DNA of 64,000 nt from Odiellus spinosus (Eukaryota > Arthropoda > Arachnida > Opiliones > Phalangiidae). The translations under genes were made by a program, and so were the position numbers. The stretch is from positions 12,988,601 to 13,052,600 of the forward strand of contig OY987237.1 in NCBI GenBank assembly GCA_963920705.1. Reading direction: 5' to 3'. The number at the start of each line of letters is the position of its first letter. Positions within the stretch are counted from its first letter, which is position 1. The notes under the pieces were generated by a model. It made no database searches. It had not been told where the DNA came from and worked only from the letters and a program-made list of their open reading frames with translations. This document shows positions 46,893 through 58,225 of this stretch, piece after piece.

Positions 46893-48387
46893 TTTATGGC
46901 AATAATGTTCTTACGAATTATTAATTAAGAAATAAAACGCAGTAACTACAGTAAAAATTGCATAACCGAAGTTACTTGAATTTGAAATTCAGTTTACATA
47001 ATTGAAGCATCCCTAAAAAGTGACATAAATGCGAATTTTTGGGATTATTTACAGTGGCAGACTTAATCTAAATCTTCAAAAAAGATGGGGCTTATATTCT
47101 CTTTAAAAAAAAAAATAACTATGCATATAAAAAGGACCTGCAAATGAAACTGCCAAAAATCACGCAAAAATGACATTCAAATTCGCTTATCCTACTTCTT
47201 TTAGGTTTCAACCTTGGAATTATCATAAATAAACTGGATTTTACGCAGGAAATAGAGCATTCTAAGCGTGTAAAAAATGTGTATACATTTACATCCTTAG
47301 AATGGGTTACGTATCGTAATAATAAATTTGTTTCCTTGTAAAGTTATCGACCCATTCTAAAATAGTAACGAAATATATTTTAACATATCATGCAAATAAA
47401 TATATATATTTTTGAAGTTTGTCCGTTTAGATTGAATATGAGCCAATTAAGGGAGGTTAGGGGAAGTAAAACTATAAGGTAGATACTTCGCGGAGTTATT
47501 TAAACTCTTTGCAACATATACATGGGGCTGTCACTGTAACGGTAATTATAAATATTAAATAGTTTTATAATGATTTTGAGAGAATTACGCTAAATTTTCA
47601 TTAGTAATTTATGAAAAATCAGTGTTGGCTTCACTTTCATGGTGTATCAATAAACCTCAGCTTACATCATTATGAAAACTACCCTTGAACGATAAGTTGA
47701 AGTCTCACGAGAAACTTTCATAGAAAAACAAGGGATTCGTAGCTTTGAAAACGTTGCAAACTCCAACTGGTTTCTAGTTTAGAAGAACTAAGATGAGTTT
47801 CATCTTGGATTATGAGCGACCCATTTTTTGCGAGGATTTTTTTTTTTTTTTTTTCATCTCGCGTCAGGACGCCTAAGGAATTATTATAGATGAAGTTTTC
47901 TCACGCGAAAAGGAACCATCCAACCCGTGATGGACCAAGAATAGTGAGGTTATTATTTCATTTTTTTTTGCCCCTGTTCATTTTCGTATAAAAGAGATGA
48001 TACACTGTTAGGTCAGGACCTTCAGCCGCGCTCTATTAACCCTTTTTAACCCTAACTCTAATATTAAGGAAGAAATAAATATTTTTTCAGATAAGGAGTG
48101 TGTCTCTGAGCAGTTAGAATCCCCAAAGAAAATTTTTGTCCATTGGAACCCTGAATACCGGCTTTGCTGCGCGCACCGGTGTGAGAGGGTGCGAACACTT
48201 TTACAGGCGCCATAGGAAATACATACGATTTTTCCAAGACAATATTTAGTAATTAAAAAAATAGTTCGGCAACTAGAAGCGGCGCTATTTGTGACATTAC
48301 TTGTAATGGGCGGATATAATTACAACCAGTAATGGGCCGATATAATTACCACTAGTAACGGATCGATATTATTACCACAATAATATA

Positions 48388-48464
48388 ACTCACCAAAAAT
48401 ATTTCTTTATTATATAATCAATTTTGGAAATTGATTATAAAATAACGAAATATTTTTGGTGAGT
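48388..48464. repeat. 77-nt imperfect hairpin
   Basis: ACTCACCAAAAATATTTCNT pairs with its mirror near 48,464 around a TTGG loop at about 48,424. Both strands can fold. It abuts the left target duplication of E9. Origin unknown; it could be the remains of a foldback element. Confidence 0.75.
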
Positions 48465-48469
48465 AATAT

Positions 48470-48807
48470 CAGAAGCCGGTGAAACCCTCTTTTGAAGTCT
48501 ACTACTCTAATGTTCCATATAGCGCTCCTCTCTGTGTGGGTAAAATTCACAATTTTACGAGATCGGAGGGGTCCTATTTCATACCCCCTGTCTACGGAAA
48601 ATTGGAAATTCTCTCTCTCCACAAACGACGACGTTTTTTTTGACGAACTCCAAGGCTGCAAGAGATATTCGCTGGACGAACTCCCGCTCCGAAAATATCT
48701 ACCGTTAGAAGGCGTACGAATCGCGTTTATAGAAACGAACCCATACAGAGAGGGGTAGACAAGACCCGGGAGTAATAGACTTCAAAGGAGGGTTTCATCG
48801 GCTTCTG
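48470..48807 (-). mobile_element. Family E transposon, copy E9
   Basis: 7-bp duplication GTAATAT (48,463-48,469; 48,808-48,814). Inverted relative to E8. Confidence 0.93.
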
Positions 48808-48837
48808 GTAATATTATTATTTTTTTCTCATTCGGCT

Positions 48838-48930
48838 GGTAAAAAAAATCAAAGAAATACTAAGCTAGAAATCAATTTTCAATTTATTCGGAAAGTAAGC
48901 TTAACGAGAATCTATGTAATTTGATATATA
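48838..48930. mobile_element. Diverged B-arm fragment
   Basis: CTAAGCTAGAAATCAATTTT and GGAAAGTAAGCTTAACGAGA resemble the middle of a B left arm. Both ends are lost. Confidence 0.5.
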
Positions 48931-49210
48931 GTTGAACAGTCTCCAGCAAATCACGCGAGAAACGAGATTTTTTAGTCGTTGGTCGGAGATTGTTGAAGGT
49001 AAAACAATAATTAATAATTTTCAAAATAAAATAGTGTTTAAAAAAATGGTTATAAGTTAAATAAAATTAAATTATCGAATTTTACGTAAGTGAAATTGAA
49101 TATCACATTAAGAATAATAAAATATTAGAATGTTTCGTAACTGTAGGCATACATAGGGTTCATCTGCTTATGAAATTACTATAGGATAAACCTACTATGC
49201 TTTTAAAGTT

Positions 49211-49212
<2 letters not shown>

Positions 49213-49248
<36 letters not shown>

Positions 49249-49258
49249 CAAACCAAGG
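49213..49258 (+). repeat. Poly-T tract, 46 bp
   Basis: Uninterrupted T run (poly-A on the transcribed strand). No retrotransposon or target duplication is recognised around it. Confidence 0.9.
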
Positions 49259-49794
49259 CTTAAAGGTTTATAATATATTCAAGGAAAATTGTTTGAATAT
49301 ATAAATATGTTTCTAGATGGTGGGATTATCATGGGTAAATGTGTTGGGGATTTTAAGAAATAAATTCTAAGCGGCCTTCCCCGCATTACGTTTTTATGGG
49401 GGGACACTGTGGAACAATGGGCCACAGATGCACTACCAAGATTACAATCAATATTACGTAAAAGGGCTTTTTCCATCGTTGCATAGCGATTTTTATTTAT
49501 TTTTTTTTCTTTCCCCAGTACTTTTACAAGCTTTTTTTTTGTCAGCTATGGCTATAAGAAAAGTTGGATAAATGGATAAAGCAATATGAGCCTATTTTCT
49601 CTCACGTTATTACATCATATCTGGAGGAAAAATATCAAAAATCTGCCTTTTTTATTTTTTTCTTATTTATTATATTGATTTTTTATAATTGGTTTTATTT
49701 TAGTTCCATTGTCAAATAGAATTTTTCTAGAATTTTTCGAAAAGATCATTAAAAAATGATTCAATATATATACCTGGCGTTTCCCTAAACTTTC

Positions 49795-50515
49795 ACCTGA
49801 CCATTTACAGCAATTTTTAAATTCCCTGACCTTTTATATCATTTTTTAAAATCCCCTGACCTTTTATATAATTTTTTTTAAATCCCCTGACCATTTATAT
49901 CATTTTTTTAAATCCCCTGACCATTTATATAATTTTTTAAATTCCCTGACCTTTTATATCATTTTTTTAAATCCCCTGACCATTTATATCATTTTTTTAA
50001 ATCCCCTGACCATTTATATAATTTTTTTAAATCCCTTGACCATTTATATAATTTTTTTAAATTCCCTGACCTTTTATATCATTTTTAAAAATTCCCTGAC
50101 GTATTCTTGACATTTTACCGCGATTTTTAAACTCCTTGAAGTATAATTGACATTTCATCGCGATTTTTAAATTCCCAGACCTTTTTCCTGACCTCTTATG
50201 TATTTTTTAAATTACCTGACCTTTCATCGCAATTTTTAAATTACATGGCGTTTCCTTGACCTTTGTCCCAATTATCAAATTCCATAACTTTTCCCCGACC
50301 TTTGTCCCAATTATCAAATTCCCTAACCTTAGTCCCAATTACCAAATTCCCTAACCTTTGTCCCAATTATCAAATTCCATAACTTTTCCCTGACCTTTGT
50401 CCCAATTAGCTGGCGTTTCTTTGACCTTTGACCCAATTGTTAAATTCCATTACTTTTCCCTGAACTTCTGTCCCTTGAATATTTAAATTCCATTACTTTA
50501 CCCTAACCTTTTGAC
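49795..50515 (+). repeat. CCCTGACC minisatellite 3 (30-bp units)
   Basis: Eleven or so tight units of CCCTGACCATTTATATCATT plus TTTTTAAATC to about 50,100. They grade into eroded units with CCCTGACCTTTGTCCCAATT to 50,515. Core shared with element L. Confidence 0.92.
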
Positions 50516-51065
50516 CCATGTCTTTTCCAGGCTTTTCACGCGGACCTGTGTAAATCCTACACAAAGGCTAGTAGGACTATTATCTAATTTAATTTCTAAT
50601 TCTGCATGTATGGAACCTTCCTTATAGGTATTGATTATGGATGCAGCGCTCAGTCTGTCTCTAAGTTGAGGATATTCTGCTTTTATGGCTTTTCCCCCCA
50701 TTGTTTTATTGAAGTCGGAGTTTTTTTCCTTTCTTTTTATCGCACAAATGAAAGGGAATTGATTTCTTTGGTATTTCGCATGTTCTACTTTGGAGCTCAA
50801 TCGAAATTAATGCGGACTACTTCCTTATATATTCGGGTTATAACATTGTATTAATACGCCTCAGCTTTCTTCATAACGCAAACTCCGATTAATATTGAAA
50901 CTGATCTTCTCATTTCCGTTTCACGCCCTCGGTCAAATCGGATAATTTATGCATTTTAGTTTTCGCGCATTTTTCTTTATTTTCCCGCCAAATAAATCAA
51001 TTCGCGATTCGTAAACTTTAATTGGCTGTACAGGACTGGGAAATTCAACTACTACTAAATTAATT

Positions 51066-51069
<4 letters not shown>

Positions 51070-51101
<32 letters not shown>
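51070..51101 (+). repeat. Poly-A tract, 32 bp
   Basis: Uninterrupted A run following TTAATTGGGT. No associated element recognised. Confidence 0.9.
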
Positions 51102-51104
<3 letters not shown>

Positions 51105-51227
51105 AGATTGCGGCAATTAATTACCAAATGGTAATTACGCTTTATATCATAGTGATACTTATACTGTAACTAAATATCTATAGAGTAAAACAAACAATAT
51201 GTATTAATAAATTATAATTTAAGTGGA

Positions 51228-51555
51228 AATGACGCGACCCAAGTGGTATCGACGCGACCCAAGTGGTATCGACGCGATCCAAGTGGTATCGACGCGATCC
51301 AAGTGGTATCGACGCGATCCAAGTGGTATCGACGCGATCCAAGTGGTAATGACGAGACCCAAGTGGTATCGACGCGATCCAAGTGGTAATGACGAGACCC
51401 AAGTGGTATCGACGCGACCCAAGTGGTAATGACGCGACCCAAGTGGTAATGACGCGACCCAAGTGGTAATGACGCGACCCAAGTGGTAATGACGCGACCC
51501 AAGTGGTATCGACGCGACCCAAGTGGTATCGACGCGACCCAAGTGGAAAAGACGC
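51228..51555 (+). repeat. 20-bp minisatellite
   Basis: About sixteen units of GACGCGACCCAAGTGGTATC, with alternation at two sites (CGACCC/CGATCC and TATCG/TAATG). Because 20 is not divisible by 3, long open frames in several phases arise by lack of stops and are not genes. Confidence 0.96.
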
Positions 51556-51600
51556 ACCTAAGTCGTAATTATGGTATTCCTATAATAATTAAGCATTGCA

Positions 51601-51893
51601 TTAATTAAACCTCGCCAGGCGATAATTAAACCTCGCCAGGCGATAATTAAACCTCGCCAGGCGATAATTAAACCCCGCCAGGCGATAATTAAACCCCGCC
51701 AGGCGATAATTAAACCTCGCCAGGCGATAATTAAACCTCGCCAGGCGATAATTAAACCTCGCCAGGCGATAATTAAACCTCGCCAGGCGATAATTAAACC
51801 TCGCCAGGCGATAATTAAACCTAGTCAGGCGATAATTAAACCTCGTCAGGCGATAATTAAACCTCGCCAGGCGATAATTAAACGTAACCAAGT
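51601..51893 (+). repeat. 21-bp minisatellite
   Basis: About fourteen units of AATTAAACCTCGCCAGGCGAT. CGCC-A-GGCG in each unit is a small self-complementary stem. Only 45 bp separate it from the 20-bp array, yet the units are unrelated. A 21-bp period gives an open frame that is an artefact. Confidence 0.96.
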
Positions 51894-52705
51894 TTGAATT
51901 AACAAAATATTTTAAGTGTTGATAGTATAAAGTAAAAAATAACGTAAAATAGAACTTAAAAAAAGTTCAAACCATACAGTCTGTAAGAAAACTATAGAAA
52001 ATGATTTATAAGGAAGTAATTTGATCTAAGGTAAGCTTTCCTCCCGCACTTTTTGGACCCGAGCAGTGAGCACTACTGTATTTCCTCTCCTGGGAGCTAA
52101 AACTTTGGAGAGTTCATCAAATATTATATTTGCCTATAGGGAGGAAACCCAAGATAAAATAACCTTCCCATGATAGGAAGAGCTTCCGTACAAGGACCTA
52201 ACGCTCTCTCGAGAGACTATTCAACATCTCAAGGAAAGAGATTTTCGCCAAAAGGTCAAATAAAGGCTTCCTTAATAAATATAAGAAATACGCGGTGTGA
52301 AGAATTTTAGCTATAAAACACTAGAACCATAAAAAAGGTACCATCCCGAGTAAAACCTGACCTATGACCTTTAAGTAGAATTTATTAAAACAGAATTAAG
52401 ACTAGTTTCTCAAGTCTTACGACTACTTGTAGCCACAAGAACTCCTTAGATAGAATACTTAATTTTTTCGTACAATATCCAAAACTTTTGGCCTCGTTCG
52501 CAAAATACGTTTGAATTAAACTATGATAAGACTGTCTTTATGCTTATAATTAACAGAATTAATTCCAATGAATTAAATCTGTTTATTACAAGAGGGATAG
52601 AGCAAAGAGCCAAGGGGGGAAGAAAGATTGACGTCATGGAACCCCCTTACTGGGGGCGAATAATATAACTCCTTCACTAATTCCGAGGTAAGGAATATTA
52701 ACTTT

Positions 52706-52802
52706 TTATTGGTGGATTAAGCCTATTTAAACGATGAAGAAATCGAAAAAAAAAAGAAAAGAAAAATCACTTGTTAAGTTGTTATTAGGTTGCATTTTCC
52801 CT
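52706..52802 (+). mobile_element. Right end of a B element
   Basis: GGATTAAGCCTATTTAAACG ... TTAGGTTGCATTTTCCCT then TTAA. The rest of the element is absent. Confidence 0.7.
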
Positions 52803-53479
52803 TTAATTATCCCCCAAATTCTATCTAAACAAGAAATAAAATTGAATTAAAGATCCTTTAGAGTCAAAATACGAACATCAAGAGAGAGGTTTGGGTTTAT
52901 TTTTCGCTTTTAGAACGTAATTCAGATAAGATTTTTAAACCCGGTCATGTCGTCATCATTTTTTCCCTCGGAACTTAATTCTACAGTTAGCTATCAATTA
53001 AATATGACCATAACTTAAAATACAGTGTTTATTCACGTTATAAATTAAGCTGAAAGTTTGCTAAGCCTAATTATAATCACGTTAAGGTTTAATTTAATTA
53101 TTTTTGACCGCTATAAAATGATTCGAATGTCCTGGGAATTTGGGTCAAATGTCTGGTCAAACCCACCTTCACTCTTACCACGCGTGTCTGAAGTTTTATA
53201 CATATATTGATCCGGTTTAATTTCCGAGGTTCTATCTTGGGTGATGGGAGTCATTAGTTTAGATTGTACGTGGGTTTAACTCGCCAGTCTTAAGGAAATA
53301 TAATTGGTTGTTTAATTGGTAGTCTGAAGGGTGTGCGTGGGAAAGGTAGGGCTAAAACAATAAACCGTATTTTTCGATCTCTTATTTTGCGTTCATACAA
53401 ATTAAAGAAGAGTGTGTGTAGGGTTCTACTTCTTCGCTAATTGGAGGCGTATTTCTAATTAGATGGGTAGCGATCTTAA

Positions 53480-54068
53480 AGGGAGAATGCAACCTAACAA
53501 CGAGTGATTTTTTTTATCGATTCCTTATCGTTTAAATAGGCTTAATTAAACAGTTAAAAAAATTACAAACAAAAATTTATATTAAACTAGAAATAATAGG
53601 CTTATATGGATTCATGGAGATAACCTGAACTCCCCGTATAAGGACTAGCAAGAAGGATCAGATAAGGAGAGGAAAAGTGGGAACGGCGCGGCTCCTACTG
53701 CGTCGGCCTAAACTCCCACTCTGGGAGAACGGGGGACAGACGGGGGTAGAGATGCTTCGTGGTAAATTGTTGTCACGTGGGTAAAACGAATCCTTTATGA
53801 GACGCGCTAGCTAGCGACCACGTGACAACAGTTTACCTCGAGAATTTCCTATCCCCCTTTCCACCCGAGTGGGAGGTTGGCTCTTCTCTCTCTAACTCAA
53901 CGCAGCCCCACTTTTCCTCTCCTTATCTGATCCTTCTTGGGACTAGCGACCAATGACATCGATCGATGGCTCTTACATAGGAAATGTAGGATCTCCATGA
54001 TCAATGTCGTTGGTTGCGTGGAGTTCAGGCCTCTTTTGATGGCAAGTTTTAAATTTATTTCTAGTTAA
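53480..54068. mobile_element. TTAA element B8, split by A3 (right end lost)
   Basis: AGGGAGAATGCAACCTAACA after TTAA (53,476-53,479). The arm reaches CCCCGTATAAGGACTAG, is broken by A3, and resumes CGACCAATGACATCG. The right arm stops at AATTTATTTCTAGTT. Its centre resembles B6. Confidence 0.85.
53649..53939. mobile_element. Family A foldback transposon, copy A3 (nested in B8)
   Basis: 291 bp, CAAGAAGGATCAGATAAGGA ... CTGATCCTTCTTG, 7-bp duplication GGACTAG (53,642-53,648; 53,940-53,946). Nearly identical to A2. Confidence 0.95.
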
Positions 54069-54967
54069 CGCGTGACGTCTCTTTACAGGTTTTTCTTTCC
54101 ATTTCAATTCGTGGCTCAGTTGGCGTGGCCCAATCTCGAACCGTTCTTAAAACATTCACCAAGTTTTCCAAAACATTTATACTAAAAATGCTCAGTATTG
54201 CTTAATTATTAGTTAAAAGTTGATTATAATTCGACAGAATTAAGCATAAACAATGATTACGTATTACTCCTTGAAGATTGATGGTACATCATTTGTTTAA
54301 AAATAAGAATTCTGGGTGTGTCTGAAACGTGGACCTAGATTGATTATGTCTAACTAAGGTATATCATAAAAGCGATCACCCGTAAAAGGAGAAGCTACAA
54401 TTAATTGCAGATTAAATCGATTAAAAGTAGATATTATTTCCAAAGTCTAGTAACCTTTATAAAGCATCCCTTAGCTAACGAATAATTTAATTTAAAAATC
54501 AAACGTTAGGATTCATTGTCACTTTAAAAAAAGTATTACAACTTCCACCTTGGCGTTGGTAGGGTTTTATTTCAAGGCCCGTACAATCTTAATATTCAGT
54601 AAACTTTCTTTGAATCGAAACAGCTAGACACTTTGATATGGTATTCAAACTGTGTCGAATATTCAAATGAATTTATTACGCGAATAATTTAATTTTTTGA
54701 CGAAGAACCTCTTCAGTTGACCCCAAAAATGTTCCAATTTGATCTTTGCAAGTTTGCAAAAGGCTTAACGGTTTAAAAGTCTAATGTGAACGCTTATGTT
54801 TTGATGGTAACGGATTGGCGCGCGTCATTAGAAAAACATATACTAGTCGGATTGGCGTGTCGATATACATTAACAACACGAGCCTCGCTTTCAAAACACA
54901 CACATAACATAAATGACAACTAAAAAATATTAAAGGGCGAGTCTCATAGTTAAATTTAAAATGATCC

Positions 54968-55520
54968 TAAAGGAAAACTTGGAGTTAAAATTGGAACAGC
55001 TTTTGAAATTATTTTCGGAATCAGTACCATCAGAAGTAGATGAAACCCTCCTTTGAAGTCTACTACTCTAATGTTCGATATTGCGCTCCTCTCTGTATGG
55101 GTAAAATTCCCAATTTTACGAGATCGGAGGGGTCCTACTTCGTACCCCCCTGTCTACGGAAAATTGGAAATTCTCTCTCTCCACAAACGACGACGTTTTT
55201 TTTGACGAACTCCAAGGCTGCTAGAGATATTCGCTCGACGAACTCACGCTACGAAAATATCTACCGTTAGGTGGCGTACGAATCGCGCTTTTTGAAACTA
55301 ACCCATACAGAGAGGGGTAGACAAGCCCATGGAGTAATAGACTTCAAAGGAGGGTTTCATCGGCTTCTGGTACCATGCCAAAGGCATCAAACGTTGGCCT
55401 ATCCTTTTTAATGTTAGGAAATTACAAGCGCTGTTAAACAGTTAAAGGCCTGAAATAATATGATTGGTCCGAATTTAAAATTATTATCAGGTGATTTAGG
55501 TGTATATATTTAAAAAATGT
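54968..55520. mobile_element. TTAA-type element F, copy 2, split by E10
   Basis: AGGAAAACTTGGAGTTAAAA ... TTTTCGGAATCA lies left of E10. GAAATAATATGATTGGTCCG near 55,452 matches the interior of F at 60.5 kb. The right end is not clear. Confidence 0.6.
55031..55369 (-). mobile_element. Family E transposon, copy E10
   Basis: 7-bp duplication GTACCAT (55,024-55,030; 55,370-55,376). The left end is of the CAGAAGTAGATG type, the same subtype as the right ends of E1, E2 and E5 seen in reverse. Confidence 0.94.
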
Positions 55521-55979
55521 TTAAATTATTATTTCCATATATTGAGGTTTTCCCCTTACTAGTAGAAACACGCTTTTTTTTTTTCATAAGGAAAACATAC
55601 TTAGTATATAAGCTACATATTTAACGCCCCAATCAAAACACATCGTCGGAATATATGAAAAGGATAGGAATTAGAACTGGGTGCCAGTCGTTCATATCTG
55701 AATGCCATCTTGGCGCCCGCCTCCGCGTATTTCTCCTTCCCGTCACCTTATTTCGTTAACATCTCCACTCGAGATCATAGTTATAAAATGAACTATTAAC
55801 CAACAGTCGCTATATCATTATGACAAGGACGCCGGCTTTACAATAATAAAAGTACAAATACAAATTTTGTCGCTATGGAAACTAAAAAATGCTTTACGAT
55901 TCATTATCCTCGACCTTAGGATTTCCTCATTCAAAAATTAGTCTATTTTTCTTTTGACTTTTCGACCCGATTAAATTTC

Positions 55980-56440
55980 ACGACTATTACTTGACCCTTA
56001 TTTGACCAAAAATATCTAAATATTCCTTGTTTTTCACTCAACCCTTTTGCCTTATTATCATTTTTTCATGACTTATACTTGACCCTTTGACCGCAATTTC
56101 CAAATTCTACGGTTTTTCAATTGATAATTTGACCCCATTATTTTCCATGACTAATACTTGACCATATATGCCCTTAATTTCCAAATTCATTTGTTTTAAC
56201 TTTGACCTTTTGACCAATTATCAACTTCCATTACTAATACTTGACCATTTGACCGCCTTATCAAATTACCCATTCTTGGATCCCAATTTAAATATTACTT
56301 GACCTTTTGACCTCAAAATCAAATCACTTGACCTTTTGACCCTATATAAAAATCTCCCGACAATTCCCTTCGACTTCTGTCCTCATTATCAAATCTAGAG
56401 ACGTTTCAATTGACTATTTCACCAGGTTTTCAGCGAAATA
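55980..56440 (+). repeat. Degenerate TTGACC array
   Basis: Irregular repeats of ACTTGACCTTTTGACC and ATCAAATTNC over about 450 bp. Resembles the CCCTGACC arrays but lacks the CCC, so relationship is uncertain. Confidence 0.6.
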
Positions 56441-56712
56441 CACGTTTCTTTGGCTCTATTAAAAATACTGATATCTTAAACAATAGAGCGTTACAGAGAT
56501 GCGAGTTTGAACATCGATGCCAAGTATTTGGTTGACAAGGCTCCAAGATTACAAGCATTCAAAGCCCAATTCTCTCACCACTTCCACGTTTTGTGAAGGG
56601 AAAAAGGTTTAAAGTGGACAAAAAACATCTTAACGATGTTATGGTCATTTGTTTTTATACGGAAATGTTTTTTTTTTTATTATTATTATTTTCGATCGGT
56701 CATAAAAAGAGT

Positions 56713-56928
56713 CTATTTTTCTACTTGGATGTTCCCTAAATACAAGTCCTCGGGCATGGCGCCATTATACCCGAACAAGTATCTGTAAGACTCGAATCTC
56801 TGAAGAATTCCCATCGGTGTTTTTATAATGTTTTCAGAGCACGATGTTCCCACTGCCCCACATCCTCTAGGGCGTCCCATCTGGACTCTTAAATCTTTAC
56901 GAGACCCGAATTTAAGGTTCCTTTCCGC
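56713..56928 (-). pseudogene. Unrecognised 71-codon open segment with A-rich tail
   Basis: A minus-strand frame opens after a TAG at 56,929-56,931 and runs to TAG at 56,713-56,715. It includes FGSRKDLRVQMGRPRGCG, then ILQRFESYRYLFGYNGAMPE and DLYLGNIQVEK. Composition is more coding-like than the surroundings. About 28 bp after the stop the minus strand reads (AAT)n then a dozen A, like the 3' tail of a retroposed transcript. I do not recognise the protein. Alternatives are a 5'-truncated retrocopy, the last fragment of a retrotransposon, or an alternative 3' exon of the host gene (the preceding GAAGTTAG is a poor acceptor). A chance frame cannot be excluded. Confidence 0.35.
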
Positions 56929-57148
56929 CTAACTTCCGCAGCTCTATCTCTCCAGAGTTTGTACCGAGTTGCATTCTATGACAGTAGAAAAGTCGTTTTT
57001 TTTTAAACGATGGGTTAGGTCTTTTTAACCACGATGTAATACGAATTTGGATATTAAAAAGATTCGAACCATAATTACGCTCCATGAATTATTTCTTAAA
57101 CATTTTTTAATTAATTTTAAATAGACTTGAGAAACATTTGGGTCAAAC

Positions 57149-57485
57149 CAGAAGCCGATGAAACCCTCCTTTGAAGTCTATTACTCCCGGGTCTTGTCTA
57201 CCCCTCTCTGTATGGGTTATTCTCAAAGGGCGCGATACGTACGCCTCCTAACGGTAGATGTTTTCGGAGCGAGAGCTCGTCGAGCGAATATCTCTAGCAG
57301 CCTTGGAGTTCGTCCAAAAAACGTCGTCGTTTGTGGAGAGAGAGAATTTCCAATTTTCCGTAGACAGGGGGTATGAAGTAGGACCCCTTTTAACTCGTAA
57401 AATTGGGAATTTTACCCATACTGAGAGGAGCGCTATATGGAACATTGGAGTAGTAGACTTCAAAGGAGGGTTTCATCGGCTTCTG
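57149..57485 (+). mobile_element. Family E transposon, copy E11
   Basis: Perfect 7-bp duplication GTCAAAC (57,142-57,148; 57,486-57,492). Confidence 0.94.
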
Positions 57486-57946
57486 GTCAAACTCAAAACT
57501 TTATACAGTCAAAGGCAGCCTCTGGATCGCAAGGTAATGTTCCAATTGCGCAATTTTCCCCGGGGCGCAATTCCCCCCCCCCCCCCGGGTACAATTTCCC
57601 CCCGGGTGCTTTTTTTCCCTGGGTGCAATTGCCCTTTGCGCCATCTTTCGACTGTACAAAGTTTCGCGTCAAACGCAATAACACAGTGTCTATGAATTTG
57701 GCTCTCTTTCATTTCCTCGTTTATTTTTTTCCTATTTCCGATATTTCTGATTTATTCCTCGATTTCTTTGTAATTTCATGATTTCCAGAAGTACACAAAT
57801 ATATTTCTCGCTTCCTGTACACCTGATTTTTGTGTGGCTAGGCTAACGGTAAAAGTATATGATAAACGTTTTTAAGACATAGCGCGCGAATCCCTGGCTT
57901 TTATTCGCTCCAACTTCTGAAACAACATCACTCGTCACTACTACCC

Positions 57947-58225
57947 ATGGCAATAAGGTCAACATTTCAAGTCATATCTATAACGAGTTACGGTCAAGTT
58001 ACGAGGAAACCAATACATTGGAAAGAAGAAAAATTTCAATGTTTATATAAACAGCCTCTCGCAGACATAACATCGGAGAGGTTTCGAGAGGGTTATGGGG
58101 GTGAAAAACATTACCCCATAAACATTTTCCGGGTTAAATTGAATCCAGAGTTAAAGGCTGGGATAAGGGAAAAAGAGCTAAGCCTAAAAATACAAGACTT
58201 AACTTTGAAATATAGCATAATCTAA
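57947..58225 (+). other. Unassigned 92-codon open frame
   Basis: Plus-strand ATG frame starting MAIRSTFQVISITSYGQVTR, with a Lys/Glu-rich second half, in a region without recognisable repeats. It resembles no family I know, has no visible promoter or splice context and is antisense to the host gene. Chance is the likeliest explanation. Confidence 0.15.

Noticed and set aside
42665-46928. Recurrent 60-120-codon frames beginning MKPSFEVYYS or MKSTTLMF
   Set aside because: They lie inside family E transposons, recur in each copy with frame changes, and use the terminal inverted repeat as their start. Not genes.
49213-49258. Poly-T tract as a retrotransposon tail
   Set aside because: No target duplication or element body was found beside it.
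51178-51891. Five repeat-protein frames over the 20- and 21-bp arrays
   Set aside because: Frames in several phases and both strands simultaneously indicate array artefacts. No flanking gene signals.
51228-51893. Possible CRISPR array
   Set aside because: Units are contiguous with no unique spacers, and the genome is a eukaryote with introns.
55680-55760. GC-richer patch with GCCATCTTGGCG considered as a missing Trio exon
   Set aside because: No frame matches the expected end of the first PH domain, and no good splice-site pair surrounds it.
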